From NCBI GenBank assembly GCA_963846635.1, contig CAWJXM010000010.1:1-64000 (forward strand): a DNA stretch of 64,000 nt. Direction: 5' to 3'. Positions 44,939 through 53,593 of this stretch are shown here, in pieces. Below the pieces are notes generated by a model that saw nothing but the letters and a program-made list of their open reading frames with translations, made no database searches and was not told the origin of the DNA. A program made the position numbers and the translations under genes. The stretch's first letter is position 1. Each line of letters opens with the position of its first letter. Source of the stretch: AP-15 sp963846635. Its GTDB lineage: Bacteria > Pseudomonadota > Alphaproteobacteria > ATCC43930 > CGMCC-115725.

Positions 44939-45879
44939 GAGCCTGTTTGAGTGCGCCTTTGCGCCCCAATCCCATCTGTACTCCATAGGATCACGCTGGT
45001 CCGCCTGGTACGGCGGGATGTGAGGGAGTGGATGTGGACCAAGGCGCATCGGGCACGGCACGAGGCGCGCCTGAAAGACATGGTGAGGGTGGGCGCGGTA
45101 GGCGAGGTTGTGCGCTGGCTGGAGCGGGCGGATCCGCCGCGCTCGCCGCAGCGCACCCCGCTGCACCGGATTGCGCAGCGCTGGCCTGGCACTTGCGCGT
45201 GGGCGGCCCGTGGCGAGCACTGCCCGGCGGCTTCCCGCCGTGGCGCACCGTCTATGGCTGGTTCCGGCGCTGGCTGGAAGCCGGCCTTCTTGAGGCCCTG
45301 ATGCGGGGGGTCGCCCGCCTGCGCCGTCGGTCGGTGGGCCGGCGCGCGGCGCCGCGCCTGTGCATCATCGATACGCCGGCGGTCAAGGGCATCAGCGTGC
45401 GCGGGCCGCGCGGATAGGATGCCGGCAAGGGTGTGTGGGGTCGCAAGCGCGTGGCCCTGGTGGACGCCGCCGGGCACTGGCGCGCGGTCGCCGTGGTCCC
45501 GGCCTCGGTGCAGGACCGCGACGCCCTTCCGGCGCTCGACCGCGGCAAGGCGATGTGGCCCAGCTTGCGGGAAGCGGTCTATGACGGCGCCTTCACCGCC
45601 GAGCGCTGCCGGACGTGGTCGAACCGGCACGGCATGCGCCATCACATCGTCGAGCGCGATCCGGCGGCCAAAGGCTTTGTCGTCGTCGCGCGGCGCTGGG
45701 TGGTGGAACGCAGCTTTGGCTGGCTGGCGCCTTGGAATGGCCTCGCCCGCGACCGCGCCGGACGCCTCGATGTCTCCGCTGGGCGCCTCGCCCTCGTCGC
45801 CATCCTCTCCGGCGTTGAGGCCCTTATCAATCCAATGCCAATTCATCAAATGGCCGCTTAAAATCACTCAAACAGGCTC
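44939..45879 (+). mobile_element. IS5-family insertion sequence (941 bp) with perfect 15-bp ends and TTA duplication
   Basis: The terminal inverted repeats GAGCCTGTTTGAGTG (44939-44953) and CACTCAAACAGGCTC (45865-45879) are identical over 15 bp. The flanks are TTA at 44936-44938 and TTA at 45880-45882, a TNA target as made by the IS1031-like group of IS5. The transposase inside is dead (see next entry). The element lies about 140 bp right of the split HEPN-like gene and 50 bp left of the ISAs1 element. Confidence 0.9.
45032..45861 (+). pseudogene. IS5-family transposase with a frameshift and an in-frame amber codon
   Basis: ATG 45032 reads MWTKAHRARHEARLKDMV...WLERADPP, a known IS5/IS1031-type N-terminus. 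A missing base near 45178 (CAGCGCTGG) moves the protein to another frame, LAWHLRVGGPWRALPGGFPPWRTVYGWFRRW (part). That continues to CIIDTPAVKGISVRGPRG, where TAG (45415-45417) replaces the expected Tyr codon. After it comes DAGKGVWGRKRVALVD, RDALPALD and the C-terminal YREK-type region RRWVVERSFGWLAPWNGLARD, stop 45861. The element cannot make its own transposase as written. Confidence 0.87.
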
Positions 45880-45931
45880 TTAGATCGTTTGAGTGTCACG
45901 TTCGCCGTTACAATCTACACTACCCATTTGG

Positions 45932-47221
45932 CAGGGCTGTTCAGTTCTAAAAACTGAGTCTGAAGGGTCACAGATGACAAGGAATTGAACCAGACCAACA
46001 AAAAGCGGATTCACAGGCGGAATAGGCTCTAAATCTATAGCGGACAACCGCATAAACGGAGGTTGTCATGCCGAGCCCATTCGATCGATTTCTCGATTTT
46101 CTCGATACAATCCCAGATCCGCGGCGCGCCGAGGGCAAGCGCTATGAGCAACGTTATGTCCTGTTGTTCTCGATATTGGCGATTGTCACGGGGGCCAACT
46201 CATCCCGAGGCATTCGCACGTTTATCGAGGTTCATCGGCCGCGCTTGAACAGAGCCTTTGGTTTACGGTGGAAGAAGCCCCCGGCGCATACATCGATCCG
46301 CACTATTTTGAGCGGGCTTGATGCCGGACATGTTGAACGGACCTTTCGTCGTCATGCCGCCGAGCTTAATGCGGTCCATTCTTCAACAGGAGCAGCGCGG
46401 GTTCTGGCCTTTGATGGGAAGATACTCAAAGGCAGTTTCGATGCGTTTCATGACAGCAAGGCCCGGCAGGTTTTGAGCGCCTTTGCCACCGATACAGCCC
46501 TGGTGCTGGCTCACATCGAAATTGACGAAAAAACCAACGAGATCCCGGCCGGCCAGAAACTGCTGGAAGAGCTTGCTATCGCCGATCACATCGTTACGTG
46601 CGATGCCATGCATTGCCAAAAAAAACTTTCGAAGCGGCCAAAGCTGCGAACGCGCACCTGATCGTTCAGCTTAAGGACAACCAGCTGACCTTATGCCGGA
46701 AGGTCGAAGCTTTTTGTCGGAGATCTCAGGATCCTATCCGGCGTCCAAACGACCGATGCCCAAGCGCGTAACCGTCATGAAACACGTATCGTCGGCGTCT
46801 TCGATGCGACTGCCGCGGTGGCCAGAACGGAATGGGCACCCTACGTTGCTGCCGCTATCGCAGGTCGAGCGCAATGTTCTGACCTTTCAGCCAGCAACGG
46901 GCCTTTGGAAAGATCTCCGTCGAGACCTCGTTTCTCTCTCTCTCCAATCGCCCCATCGATGCCAAACCGGCTGCCGATGCCATTCGTAAACACTGGGGTA
47001 TCGAAAATGGCCTGCACTACGTCCGCGATGTCACCCTTCGCGAAGATGCCAGCCGTATTCGCACCAATCCTGGTATCTTCGCCAGATTGCGCAGCTTTGC
47101 TTACAATATTTTACGTTTTAACCAGCGGGGCACATTCGCCCAGGATCGCTACGCTGCCGCTCTTGGTGGCTTCGACGCTCTCGCTGCTATGCGCCTATGT
47201 CAACAGAACTGAACAGCCCTG
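45932..47221 (+). mobile_element. ISAs1-family insertion sequence (1290 bp) with perfect 17-bp ends and 10-bp target duplication
   Basis: The ends CAGGGCTGTTCAGTTCT (45932-45948) and AGAACTGAACAGCCCTG (47205-47221) are perfect inverted repeats. The flanking DNA ACCCATTTGG occurs at 45922-45931 and again at 47222-47231, a 10-bp target duplication within the 8-10 bp range of ISAs1 elements. Perfect ends and target repeats mean the insertion is recent, although the transposase frame is broken several times. Confidence 0.93.
46068..47212 (+). pseudogene. ISAs1-family transposase with several frameshifts
   Basis: ATG 46068 reads MPSPFDRFLDFLDTIPDPRR, the ISAs1 start, then VLLFSILAIVTGANSSRGI, ARVLAFDGKILKGSF (first DDE Asp) and HIVTCDAMHCQKK. 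The frame breaks in an A8 run at 46618-46625 (one A short). It goes on as TFEAAKAANAHLIVQLKDNQ, and breaks again near 46735 (SGVQTTDAQARNRHETR follows), near 46860 (QVERNVLTFQPATGLWKDL follows) and near 46920. The last block (AIRKHWGIENGLHYVRDVT) ends at TGA 47210-47212, overlapping the right inverted repeat. At least four one-base lesions are needed. Confidence 0.88.
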
Positions 47222-47417
47222 ACCCATTTGGCTTTCTCAACGGGATAATTGCCGGCGTAGCCATTTGGGGCCGATCCGATCCGCGCGGCGAGCTGCGGAC
47301 CGCTTCCGTCCGCGGTGGTGGATCGATTTCCAGCGGCTTCGTCAGCTGGATCGACTTATGGGTATCACTGTGCAAGAATGCCGCGTGTCGTTGTAGGCCT
47401 GCAGGGAGCGCAGCCCG

Positions 47418-47810
47418 ATGATCGAGAAAACCACGCAATCCGTCGCGAATTTGGGTTATCACGCCCACATCTATTACGACCCGACAAAGACGCGCACCGT
47501 CGCTGAGCGCGTGTGTGCGGCGATCGAGCAGAAATTCCGGGTCGATAACGACGGGTTTCGGGACGAGCCGCGCGGACCGCATCCGATTTCCAATGTCCTG
47601 ATCGTGTTCAAGCCCGACCAGTTTGAGCAGATTGTGCCTTATCTGATGCTGAACCGCGAGGGGCTCGACGTATTGGTGCATCCGCTGACCACGGACGCGG
47701 TGGAAGACCACAGCGGTTATGCGATCTGGCTCGGCAACCCGGTCGAGCTAAAGCTTCACACGCTACCCCACGGCCGCGGCGGGCGGCTGCCGAGCGGGGT
47801 AAGCGCGTAG
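47418..47810 (+). CDS. DOPA 4,5-dioxygenase family protein
   Basis: 130 residues. The family motifs are present: NLGYHAHIYYDP near the N-terminus, a middle GPHPISNVLIVF, and VLVHPLTTDAVEDHSGYAIWLG. The conserved His residues in HAHIYY, GPHP and VHPL/EDH are the likely iron ligands. Family members open catechol rings, as in betalain-pigment and lincosamide-type pathways, or are uncharacterised in bacteria. It stands alone to the right of the ISAs1 element. Confidence 0.9.
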   Translation: MIEKTTQSVANLGYHAHIYYDPTKTRTVAERVCAAIEQKFRVDNDGFRDEPRGPHPISNVLIVFKPDQFEQIVPYLMLNREGLDVLVHPLTTDAVEDHSGYAIWLGNPVELKLHTLPHGRGGRLPSGVSA

Positions 47811-47860
47811 GCACCGGGGCGTCCGTCCTCCTCGTGCAAGTGCGGGCCGGGGCGGCGCGG

Positions 47861-47885
47861 TCTGGTCTGGTCTGGTCTGGTCTGG
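47861..47885 (+). repeat. (TCTGG)5 tandem pentamer
   Basis: Five perfect copies of TCTGG in intergenic DNA between the DOPA-dioxygenase-like gene and the AtzG-like gene. The run could vary by slippage, but nothing indicates phase variation of a gene here. Confidence 0.9.
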
Positions 47886-48034
47886 GAGGAATGCCGGGCC
47901 ACGGCACGGCAACAGACCCGTCTCGCCGCGGCTCAAGTGCAATCCAGAAAGGCGCATCAATCGTGCCATGCCAGCGCCTTGATCGCCGCGTAATATTGGG
48001 TAGTGATGAAGTCTGGAATTGGGCACCGACTTGC

Positions 48035-48109
48035 TCGGGCTTGGCCCGGGCATCTACGAGAAGCCGATATGTCGATGCCGCGGCTCGTGGGTGGCCGGGC
48101 CAAGCCCGG
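48035..48109. repeat. Imperfect inverted repeat with GGGCTTGGCCCGG arms
   Basis: The left arm (48035-48060) reads TCGGGCTTGGCCCGGGCATC and onwards to ACGAG. The right arm (48084-48109), reverse-complemented, matches it over about 26 bases with a few mismatches. The loop is about 23 bases. This is a second type of dispersed palindrome, distinct from the CGAAAGCGGG type. Confidence 0.75.
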
Positions 48110-48444
48110 CCAAGACGGCTCAAACGAGACACCACCAGTGAAGTGAGTCGCTACGTATTATTGGGGCAGCTAGAACACCGCCGCTTGCGGGGAAAAGATG
48201 AACATTTTATCAAGATGGCGCCGTCCGGACCGCGCGTTACCAGAAGCGGCGAGGGCGTGAAGGCCGGGCAATCGGCGGTTTCCCGTGAATTGCCGGTTCC
48301 GCCGAATCAGTTCCCGTTAAAGCCGCGCAAAATTCCCGGTTCCGCTTGGCTTAATTGACCATACGCTATTGATAAGGAACAGTATTTTGACGACGGACAG
48401 GAAAATTCGCGGTTCTTTCCCGGTTGCACGGGTATTTGGCGCTT

Positions 48445-48468
48445 CGCCAACCCGGCACCGGGTTGGCG
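48445..48468. repeat. Perfect 11-bp palindromic hairpin
   Basis: CGCCAACCCGG followed by CA and CCGGGTTGGCG. It lies about 105 bp before the AtzG-like start. It could be an operator, an mRNA hairpin or a terminator stem; there is no T-run after it. Confidence 0.7.
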
Positions 48469-48573
48469 GTCGCATCCGACTGCCGCCCCCAGACCGGTTA
48501 TTGTCAACTCTTCAGTCGCGCCCGGCCGAACCTGCAGCGCGACTGTCGGCACCCCCTACCGAGGAGAATGCTG

Positions 48574-48768
48574 ATGCCCTCTGAAATCTCGGCCGACGCG
48601 CTCGAGTTTTTGCTGGCCCGCGCCGGGCTCAGCCTGACGCAAGCGCAGAAGGAGGACCTAAAATCAGTCTATCCGGCCCTCGCCGAAATGGCCGAGCGGG
48701 TGCGCAAGCCACGCGGCCGAATGGCCGAGCTCGCTCACGTCTATGAGTTTGCCGAGGAGGATTTGTGA
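48574..48768 (+). CDS. Small AtzG/GatC-like (DUF4089-type) amidase partner
   Basis: 64 residues from ATG 48574, with GAGGAG eight bases upstream; an in-frame ATG at 48568 is too close to that site. The helical sequence ISADALEFLLARAGLSLTQAQKEDLKSVYPALAEMAERVR and the ending HVYEFAEEDL resemble AtzG and DUF4089 proteins. These form a GatC-like clamp on an AtzE-type amidase. Its stop overlaps the amidase start (TGATG), which supports a stoichiometric complex. Confidence 0.83.
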   Translation: MPSEISADALEFLLARAGLSLTQAQKEDLKSVYPALAEMAERVRKPRGRMAELAHVYEFAEEDL

Positions 48769-50180
48769 TGAGCGACGCGATCCCGACGATCGCCGAAGCC
48801 GCCCGGCTGATCGCCAAGAAGGAGCTGTCGCCGGTCGAACTGACCCGCACCTGCCTCGACCGCATTCATGCGCTCGACAACCAGCTCCATGCCTTTATCC
48901 ATTTGACCGAAGATCGGGCGATCGCCGACGCCCGCGCCGCCGAGGCGGCGATTGCCGCGAGGGGCCCCATCGGCCCGCTTCACGGCATCCCGATCGGGCT
49001 TAAGGACATCGTCGATACCAAAGGCATTCGTACCACCTGCCAGTCGCGGATCCTTGCCGACAACGTGCCCGAAACCGACGCGACCTGCGCCGAGAAACTC
49101 GCCGCCGCCGGCACTGTGCTGATCGGCAAGACGACAACCCACGAATTCGCCGATGGCGGGCCGTCGTTTGACGTACCTTGGCCGCCGGCGCGAAACCCGT
49201 GGAACCACGATCATTTCACCGCCGGCAGCAGCAGCGGCACCGGTGCAGGCATCGCGGCCGGGCTGATCCTCGGCGGCATCGGTACCGATACCGGCGGCTC
49301 GATCCGCGGCCCCGCCGCCCTCTGCGGCATCGCTGGGATCAAGCCGACCTATGGTCTCGTCAGCCGCGCTGGCGTGGCACCCGCCGCTTTCAGCCTCGAC
49401 CATATCGGCCCGATGGCGTGGACCGCCGAAGATTGTGCGTTGATGCTGCAGGCTTTGGCGGGGCATGATCCCCGCGACCCGGCGAGCGCGAACCGGCCGA
49501 TCCCCGATTACACGGCGCTGTTGGGCCAAGGGATCAAGGGCCTGAAGATCGGGGTGATCCACCATTTCCACGAGATCGATTACAAGGTCAGCCCCGGCAC
49601 ACTGCGCGGCATCGACGACGCGATCGCGACCTTTCGCGATCTCGGCGCCGAGATCCGAGAAGTCCAACTATCGCCGCTGCAGGATTGGGGTGCGTGCGGC
49701 TCGCTGATCTCGATCGTCGAACGCGCCGCCGCCTACGAAGAATGGGCCCGCACGCGGCTCGGCGATTTCAGCGAGCGCGTGCAGCGCCGGCTGATGCTTG
49801 GCGCGCTTGTCTCGGGCGTCGATTATGTACAGGCGGTGCGCCGACGGCGCGAGTTGCGCGCCGAATTGCAGGCCGCGATGAGTGATCTTGATGTGGTGCT
49901 GACGGCGGCGCAGCCGACCGAGGCGGCGCGCATCGACGCGGTACCGGCATGGGACACCTTTGCGGCGCCGAGTTTCACGATGCCGTTCAATGTCGCGGGC
50001 TATCCCGCGATCTCAATCTGCTCGGGTTTTGGCGAGGGCGGATTGCCGGTCGCGATCCAGCTCGCCGGCAAGCCGTTTCAGGAGCCGACCGTGTTCCGCA
50101 TCGCCGATGCCTTCGAAAAAGCGACGGCGTTCCGCAGCCGGCGCCCGGCATTGGTTGCCGCCCGCGCCGCTGCCGCTTAG
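48768..50180 (+). CDS. Amidase-signature hydrolase, AtzE/GatA-like
   Basis: 470 residues from ATG 48768. The Ser-cisSer-Lys triad is visible: Lys in PIGLKDIVDT (about 81), cis-Ser in FTAGSSSGTGAGIAAG (about 154-156), and nucleophile Ser in GTDTGGSIRGPAALCG (about 180). The DxGGSIR motif and GTDTGGS are classical. It hydrolyses an amide and releases ammonia. The overlapping AtzG-like partner and the following amidohydrolase suggest degradation of a carbamoyl or amide compound. GatB is not present, so transamidation is not implied. Confidence 0.93.
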   Translation: MSDAIPTIAEAARLIAKKELSPVELTRTCLDRIHALDNQLHAFIHLTEDRAIADARAAEAAIAARGPIGPLHGIPIGLKDIVDTKGIRTTCQSRILADNVPETDATCAEKLAAAGTVLIGKTTTHEFADGGPSFDVPWPPARNPWNHDHFTAGSSSGTGAGIAAGLILGGIGTDTGGSIRGPAALCGIAGIKPTYGLVSRAGVAPAAFSLDHIGPMAWTAEDCALMLQALAGHDPRDPASANRPIPDYTALLGQGIKGLKIGVIHHFHEIDYKVSPGTLRGIDDAIATFRDLGAEIREVQLSPLQDWGACGSLISIVERAAAYEEWARTRLGDFSERVQRRLMLGALVSGVDYVQAVRRRRELRAELQAAMSDLDVVLTAAQPTEAARIDAVPAWDTFAAPSFTMPFNVAGYPAISICSGFGEGGLPVAIQLAGKPFQEPTVFRIADAFEKATAFRSRRPALVAARAAAA

Positions 50181-50284
50181 GGCACGCTGTTCCAGGCTGC
50201 GACGCCCGGAACTCGGCTATGATGGAACGATCGAGCTCGAGGGGCTTCGAACCTCTCGCGCTCGCTACAGGAAGGAAGCGCGCG

Positions 50285-51457
50285 ATGGAGAAGAGATTTG
50301 GTGTGGTGTCGGCCGATGGTCATTGCCGGCTGATGCACCTTCCGTTCGATTTGTGGACAAAGCGCCTGCCGCGAAAATTCCAGGATGACGGGCCTCGAAT
50401 CGTCACCGGCCCGGATGGCACTCGACAATGGGTTGTCGAAGGGCATCCGTGGAGCGGGGTCGGCTGGGCCGGCGTGGGCCGAGGGCCGGTCAATTGCTAC
50501 ACGCGGGCGGGTCTTGCCGAAGAACCCGAACTCGGGATTTTTCGTGCCGCCAGCGCCAAATATCGCTGCGAAGACATGGACCGCGACGGGGTTGATGCCG
50601 AACTCGTCAACGGGCCTTATGAGCAGATATCGGCAATCAAAAATCCCGAACTGCGCGCGGCCTGCGTGCGCGCGGTCAACGACTGGGCGCGCGAGCTATA
50701 CGAAGAATCGAATGGCCGGTTTATCATGCTGTTGCCGCTGCCGTGCCAGACGCCGGACGAGGCGGTTGCCGAGCTGCTGCGCGTCGCGGAGTTCGGGCTG
50801 CCGACCGGCGTTATCTTCGACTGGGTCAATGCTCCCGAACCGGTGATCCACCAGATGTGGGAGCCGGTCTGGGCAGCGGCGGCCGAAACCGGCATGCCGG
50901 TCAATCTGCACGCGAATCCGAGCGGCGGCTCGCGCCAAATGGGCGTCGGGGTCACCGGCATCGAGCCGCGCAATCAGGCTCTGATGCGGGTCATGAATTT
51001 TCCGATGGGGCTGATGGCGGAATTGATGAGCGCCGTCGTTTTCTCCGGCATTTGCGACCGCCATCCGGGCGTGCGCTTTGTGATGGAAGAGGCGGGCGTG
51101 GGGTGGGTCCCGTTTCTGTTCTGGCGCTTTGACCGCGAGTGGGAGTTTGGCGAGCCATCCAACCGCGTCTTCAAGCCCGACATCGCGCTCTCCGACAACC
51201 CGACGGAATTCGTCAAGCGCCAAGTATTCTTCACCTTCGAGGTCGAAGAAGAAGGCGGCTTCCGCCGCGCCCCCGAAATCGGGTTGAAGAACTTTTTGTG
51301 GGCGAGCGACTTTCCCGGTCTCGACAGCCCGTGGCCGCATTCGAAAGCGATGGGCCACACCCCGGCCGAAAAGGCTCTGGGCAAAGAGGCGCTCAATCAG
51401 CTCGTTTTTGAAAATGCGGTGAACCTCTACAAGATTCCGGTGACGGCACCGCAATAG
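50285..51457 (+). CDS. Amidohydrolase family 2 protein (PF04909-type)
   Basis: 390 residues from ATG 50285 (AGGAAGCGCGCG ahead). The metal motifs are VSADGHCRL (D11, H13), PVNLHANPSGG, and LWASDFPGLDSPWPHS. The protein is distinct from the copies at 9573 and 34300, with an insertion after residue 230 (GSRQMGVGVTGIEPRNQ). It starts 104 bp after the amidase stop. An amidase followed by a metal-dependent hydrolase/decarboxylase makes sense as consecutive steps, but the substrate is unknown. Confidence 0.9.
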   Translation: MEKRFGVVSADGHCRLMHLPFDLWTKRLPRKFQDDGPRIVTGPDGTRQWVVEGHPWSGVGWAGVGRGPVNCYTRAGLAEEPELGIFRAASAKYRCEDMDRDGVDAELVNGPYEQISAIKNPELRAACVRAVNDWARELYEESNGRFIMLLPLPCQTPDEAVAELLRVAEFGLPTGVIFDWVNAPEPVIHQMWEPVWAAAAETGMPVNLHANPSGGSRQMGVGVTGIEPRNQALMRVMNFPMGLMAELMSAVVFSGICDRHPGVRFVMEEAGVGWVPFLFWRFDREWEFGEPSNRVFKPDIALSDNPTEFVKRQVFFTFEVEEEGGFRRAPEIGLKNFLWASDFPGLDSPWPHSKAMGHTPAEKALGKEALNQLVFENAVNLYKIPVTAPQ

Positions 51458-51488
51458 CGAGCGGCCGCATCTTAACAAAGGCTTCGCT

Positions 51489-51512
51489 TCGGGCCGGGAC
51501 CACCCGGCCCGA
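51489..51512 (+). terminator. Hairpin after the amidohydrolase, possible terminator
   Basis: TCGGGCCGGG-ACCA-CCCGGCCCGA is a perfect 10-bp stem with a 4-base loop, 31 bp after the stop codon. There is no T-tract behind it, so it is either a weak intrinsic terminator or an mRNA 3'-end stabiliser. Confidence 0.55.
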
Positions 51513-51690
51513 ATGCTGCATCAGACACAGCATTCCGCAATATCGCAATGAGCGATTATTGCTCTCCAACTCGTGATCATTATTCCCTGGTAAATCTCTT
51601 ATAATTCACTGACCGTGGCGGTGCTGGCCTCGGACCACCGGTTGCGATCCGCGTTGTTCTTTTAAATCGGCCTTTGCCGAACGGAGAAAG

Positions 51691-52185
51691 ATGATGCGTG
51701 GATTGAAGTTTTCGATATTACTGTTGCTCGGTCTCGCTTTTGCCGGATTTACCGGATGTGCGCAGGCGACTGCGGTCTCGCCGGCGCAGGTTCCGCCGCT
51801 GCCCTCGGGAATGGCGCGGGTCTGGTTTTTCCGCCCGTCGCTGACGCCTCAGTTCGGCGCCGTCACAGCCTTTGCGCCGCTGATCTATGCCAATGGTGCG
51901 CCGGTCGCCACAATCGCGCCCGGTACCACCTTTTACCGCGATTTCCCACCGGGGACCTACCGCTTTACGGTTCAGCCTTTAGGTCTGCCGACCGCTCAGG
52001 CAACAACGCTGCAGCTGGCACCCGGGACGCAGGATTACCTTCAGGTGGATTGGGTATCGAGCTGGACCCAGGGTTATCCCGAGGCCGGTTGGAGTTTCGC
52101 GCCCAATACGTTTGGCATCCTGTCGATGTCACCGCAGGTGGCGCAGGCCTACATCCCGACCTTGGCCTATCTCGGCCAGCGCTAA
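51691..52185 (+). CDS. Lipoprotein, DUF2846-like
   Basis: 164 residues. The N-terminus MMRGLKFSILLLLGLAFAGFTGC is a type II signal peptide with the lipobox FTGC (Cys about 23). The mature part is beta-rich: MARVWFFRPSLTPQFGAV, PLIYANGAPVATIAPGTTFYRDFPPGTYRFTV and QDYLQVDWVSSW. This matches the DUF2846 group of small lipoproteins of unknown role. AACGGAGAAAG precedes the ATG. It stands alone between the amidohydrolase and the PurM-like gene. Confidence 0.82.
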   Translation: MMRGLKFSILLLLGLAFAGFTGCAQATAVSPAQVPPLPSGMARVWFFRPSLTPQFGAVTAFAPLIYANGAPVATIAPGTTFYRDFPPGTYRFTVQPLGLPTAQATTLQLAPGTQDYLQVDWVSSWTQGYPEAGWSFAPNTFGILSMSPQVAQAYIPTLAYLGQR

Positions 52186-52379
52186 AGCCGCACAGCACAA
52201 CCCGCCGGCGCCACACAGCCCGGTTCGGTGGCGTCAGCTAAATCCACTAATGGTCTAGAGATGGCCCCGAGCGACGCCCTTGCCATACCGTCGCCTGCGC
52301 TGGCCGCTGCAGATAAAGCCCGCTCTGTTACCGTCGGTGTCCCCGATGGACAGGAGACGCCTTTCCTAAAGGAGGTCCG

Positions 52380-53450
52380 ATGAGCGAACAAGATCGCTAT
52401 CGCGCGGCTGGGGTCGACATCGCCGCTGCCGAAGCCGGGCTCGGCAAGATCGTCGCGGCGATCAAGGGCACATGGCCGGCGGCGGGCCAATTCGGCGCGG
52501 TGGCGCTCGACATCGGCTATTTCGCCAATGTGATCGATATTGGCGGCGGCGTCGGGCTGGCGATCTGCACTGACGGGGTCGGCTCGAAATCGATCGTTGC
52601 CGAGATGATGAAAAAATACGACACGATCGGCATCGATTGCGTCGCAATGAATGTCAACGATGTGATCTGCGTCGGCGCGCGGCCGCTGTCGATGGTCGAC
52701 TATATCGCGGTCGGCGCTGCCGATGCCGAGATGCTGGGAGGGATTGCGATCGGGCTCGCCGAGGGGGCGCGACAGGCCGGCATTTCGATCTCGGGCGGCG
52801 AGATCGCCCAGCTCAAGGATGTGGTGACCGGCTTCGACCTCGCCGGGATGGCGGTCGGGCTGGTCGCGCTCGATCGGATCATCATCGGTCGCGATCTGGC
52901 GCCCGGGGATGTCGTGATCGGCATTGCCAGCAGCGGCATCCACAGCAATGGGCTAACTCTCGCGCGCCGGGCGTTTTTCGAGCGCGGAAAATTTGGCGTC
53001 GATCACATTTTTCCCGAACTGGGGGTGCCGCTCGGCGAGGAATTGCTGCGCCCGACCCTGATTTACGTGCCGGAGGTGCTCGACATCATCGCACAGGTTC
53101 CGAATGTCAAAGCGCTCATCAACATTACCGGCGACGGGTTGCTGAACCTGCCGCGGGTCGCGGCCAAAGTCGGGTTCGAGCTCGACAATCTGCCGCAGAC
53201 GCCGCCGATCTTCCGGCTGATCCAGCATTATGGCGCGGTCGACGAGCCGGAGATGTACGAGGTCTTCAACATGGGTGTCGGTTTTTGCGTGCTCGCGGCC
53301 GAGCGCGATTGCGACCGGATCCTCGCGATCCTCCAGCATCGCGGCCGCGTCGCCCAGGTGATCGGCCGCGTCACTGCGGACGACAGCAAATCGGTCTATC
53401 TGCCCGGCCCGGGGCTGATCGGTCAGGACAAGCGCTTTCACCGAAAGTAA
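52380..53450 (+). CDS. purM: PurM-like phosphoribosylformylglycinamidine cyclo-ligase
   Basis: 356 residues with AAGGAGGTCCG before the ATG, a near-perfect ribosome-binding site. The PurM motifs are present: YRAAGVDIAAAEAGL, the ATP/metal loop CTDGVGSKSIVAEMM, DCVAMNVNDVICVGA, ISISGGEIAQLKD, VGIASSGIHSNGLTLAR, and ITGDGLLNLPRV followed by FNMGVGFCVL. It converts FGAM to AIR in purine synthesis. No purN follows, unlike the usual purMN pair, and the sequence departs from standard PurM in places (IAQLKD for TAEMPG). A specialised paralogue is possible. Confidence 0.85.
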   Translation: MSEQDRYRAAGVDIAAAEAGLGKIVAAIKGTWPAAGQFGAVALDIGYFANVIDIGGGVGLAICTDGVGSKSIVAEMMKKYDTIGIDCVAMNVNDVICVGARPLSMVDYIAVGAADAEMLGGIAIGLAEGARQAGISISGGEIAQLKDVVTGFDLAGMAVGLVALDRIIIGRDLAPGDVVIGIASSGIHSNGLTLARRAFFERGKFGVDHIFPELGVPLGEELLRPTLIYVPEVLDIIAQVPNVKALINITGDGLLNLPRVAAKVGFELDNLPQTPPIFRLIQHYGAVDEPEMYEVFNMGVGFCVLAAERDCDRILAILQHRGRVAQVIGRVTADDSKSVYLPGPGLIGQDKRFHRK

Positions 53451-53593
53451 TCGGCTGCGGCGCCCGGTAGCCGATCGGCGCTGCTCATCGTCCGACCGGC
53501 ATCGTGCCCATTGCAAGCCTGCGCCATGGCGGGTGTTCGCGCACGTCCGAAAACGGTAGGCTCAGGCCATAGAGCAGCGACGTGGAGGAAGCG

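Larger units (their letters stand above)
47811..48573. other. Long intergenic stretch with a pentamer run and two palindromes
   Basis: 763 bp without a supported gene. It contains TCTGG repeated five times (47861-47885). It also contains a long imperfect inverted repeat, with arms near 48035-48060 and 48084-48109 that share the core CGGGCTTGGCCCGG/CCGGGCCAAGCCCGG. A compact perfect hairpin CGCCAACCCGG-CA-CCGGGTTGGCG lies at 48445-48468. ACCGAGGAGAATGCTG before 48574 is the ribosome-binding site of the AtzG-like gene. Confidence 0.65.

Noticed and set aside
47861..48468. Possible CRISPR-like array from the pentamer run and palindromes
   Set aside because: The units are a 5-bp tandem run and two unrelated hairpins; there are no equal-length spacers and no cas genes.
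51541..51690. Possible tRNA or small RNA in the AT-richer gap before the lipoprotein
   Set aside because: No cloverleaf arms, no T-loop GTTCRA box, and no strong stem was found by eye.
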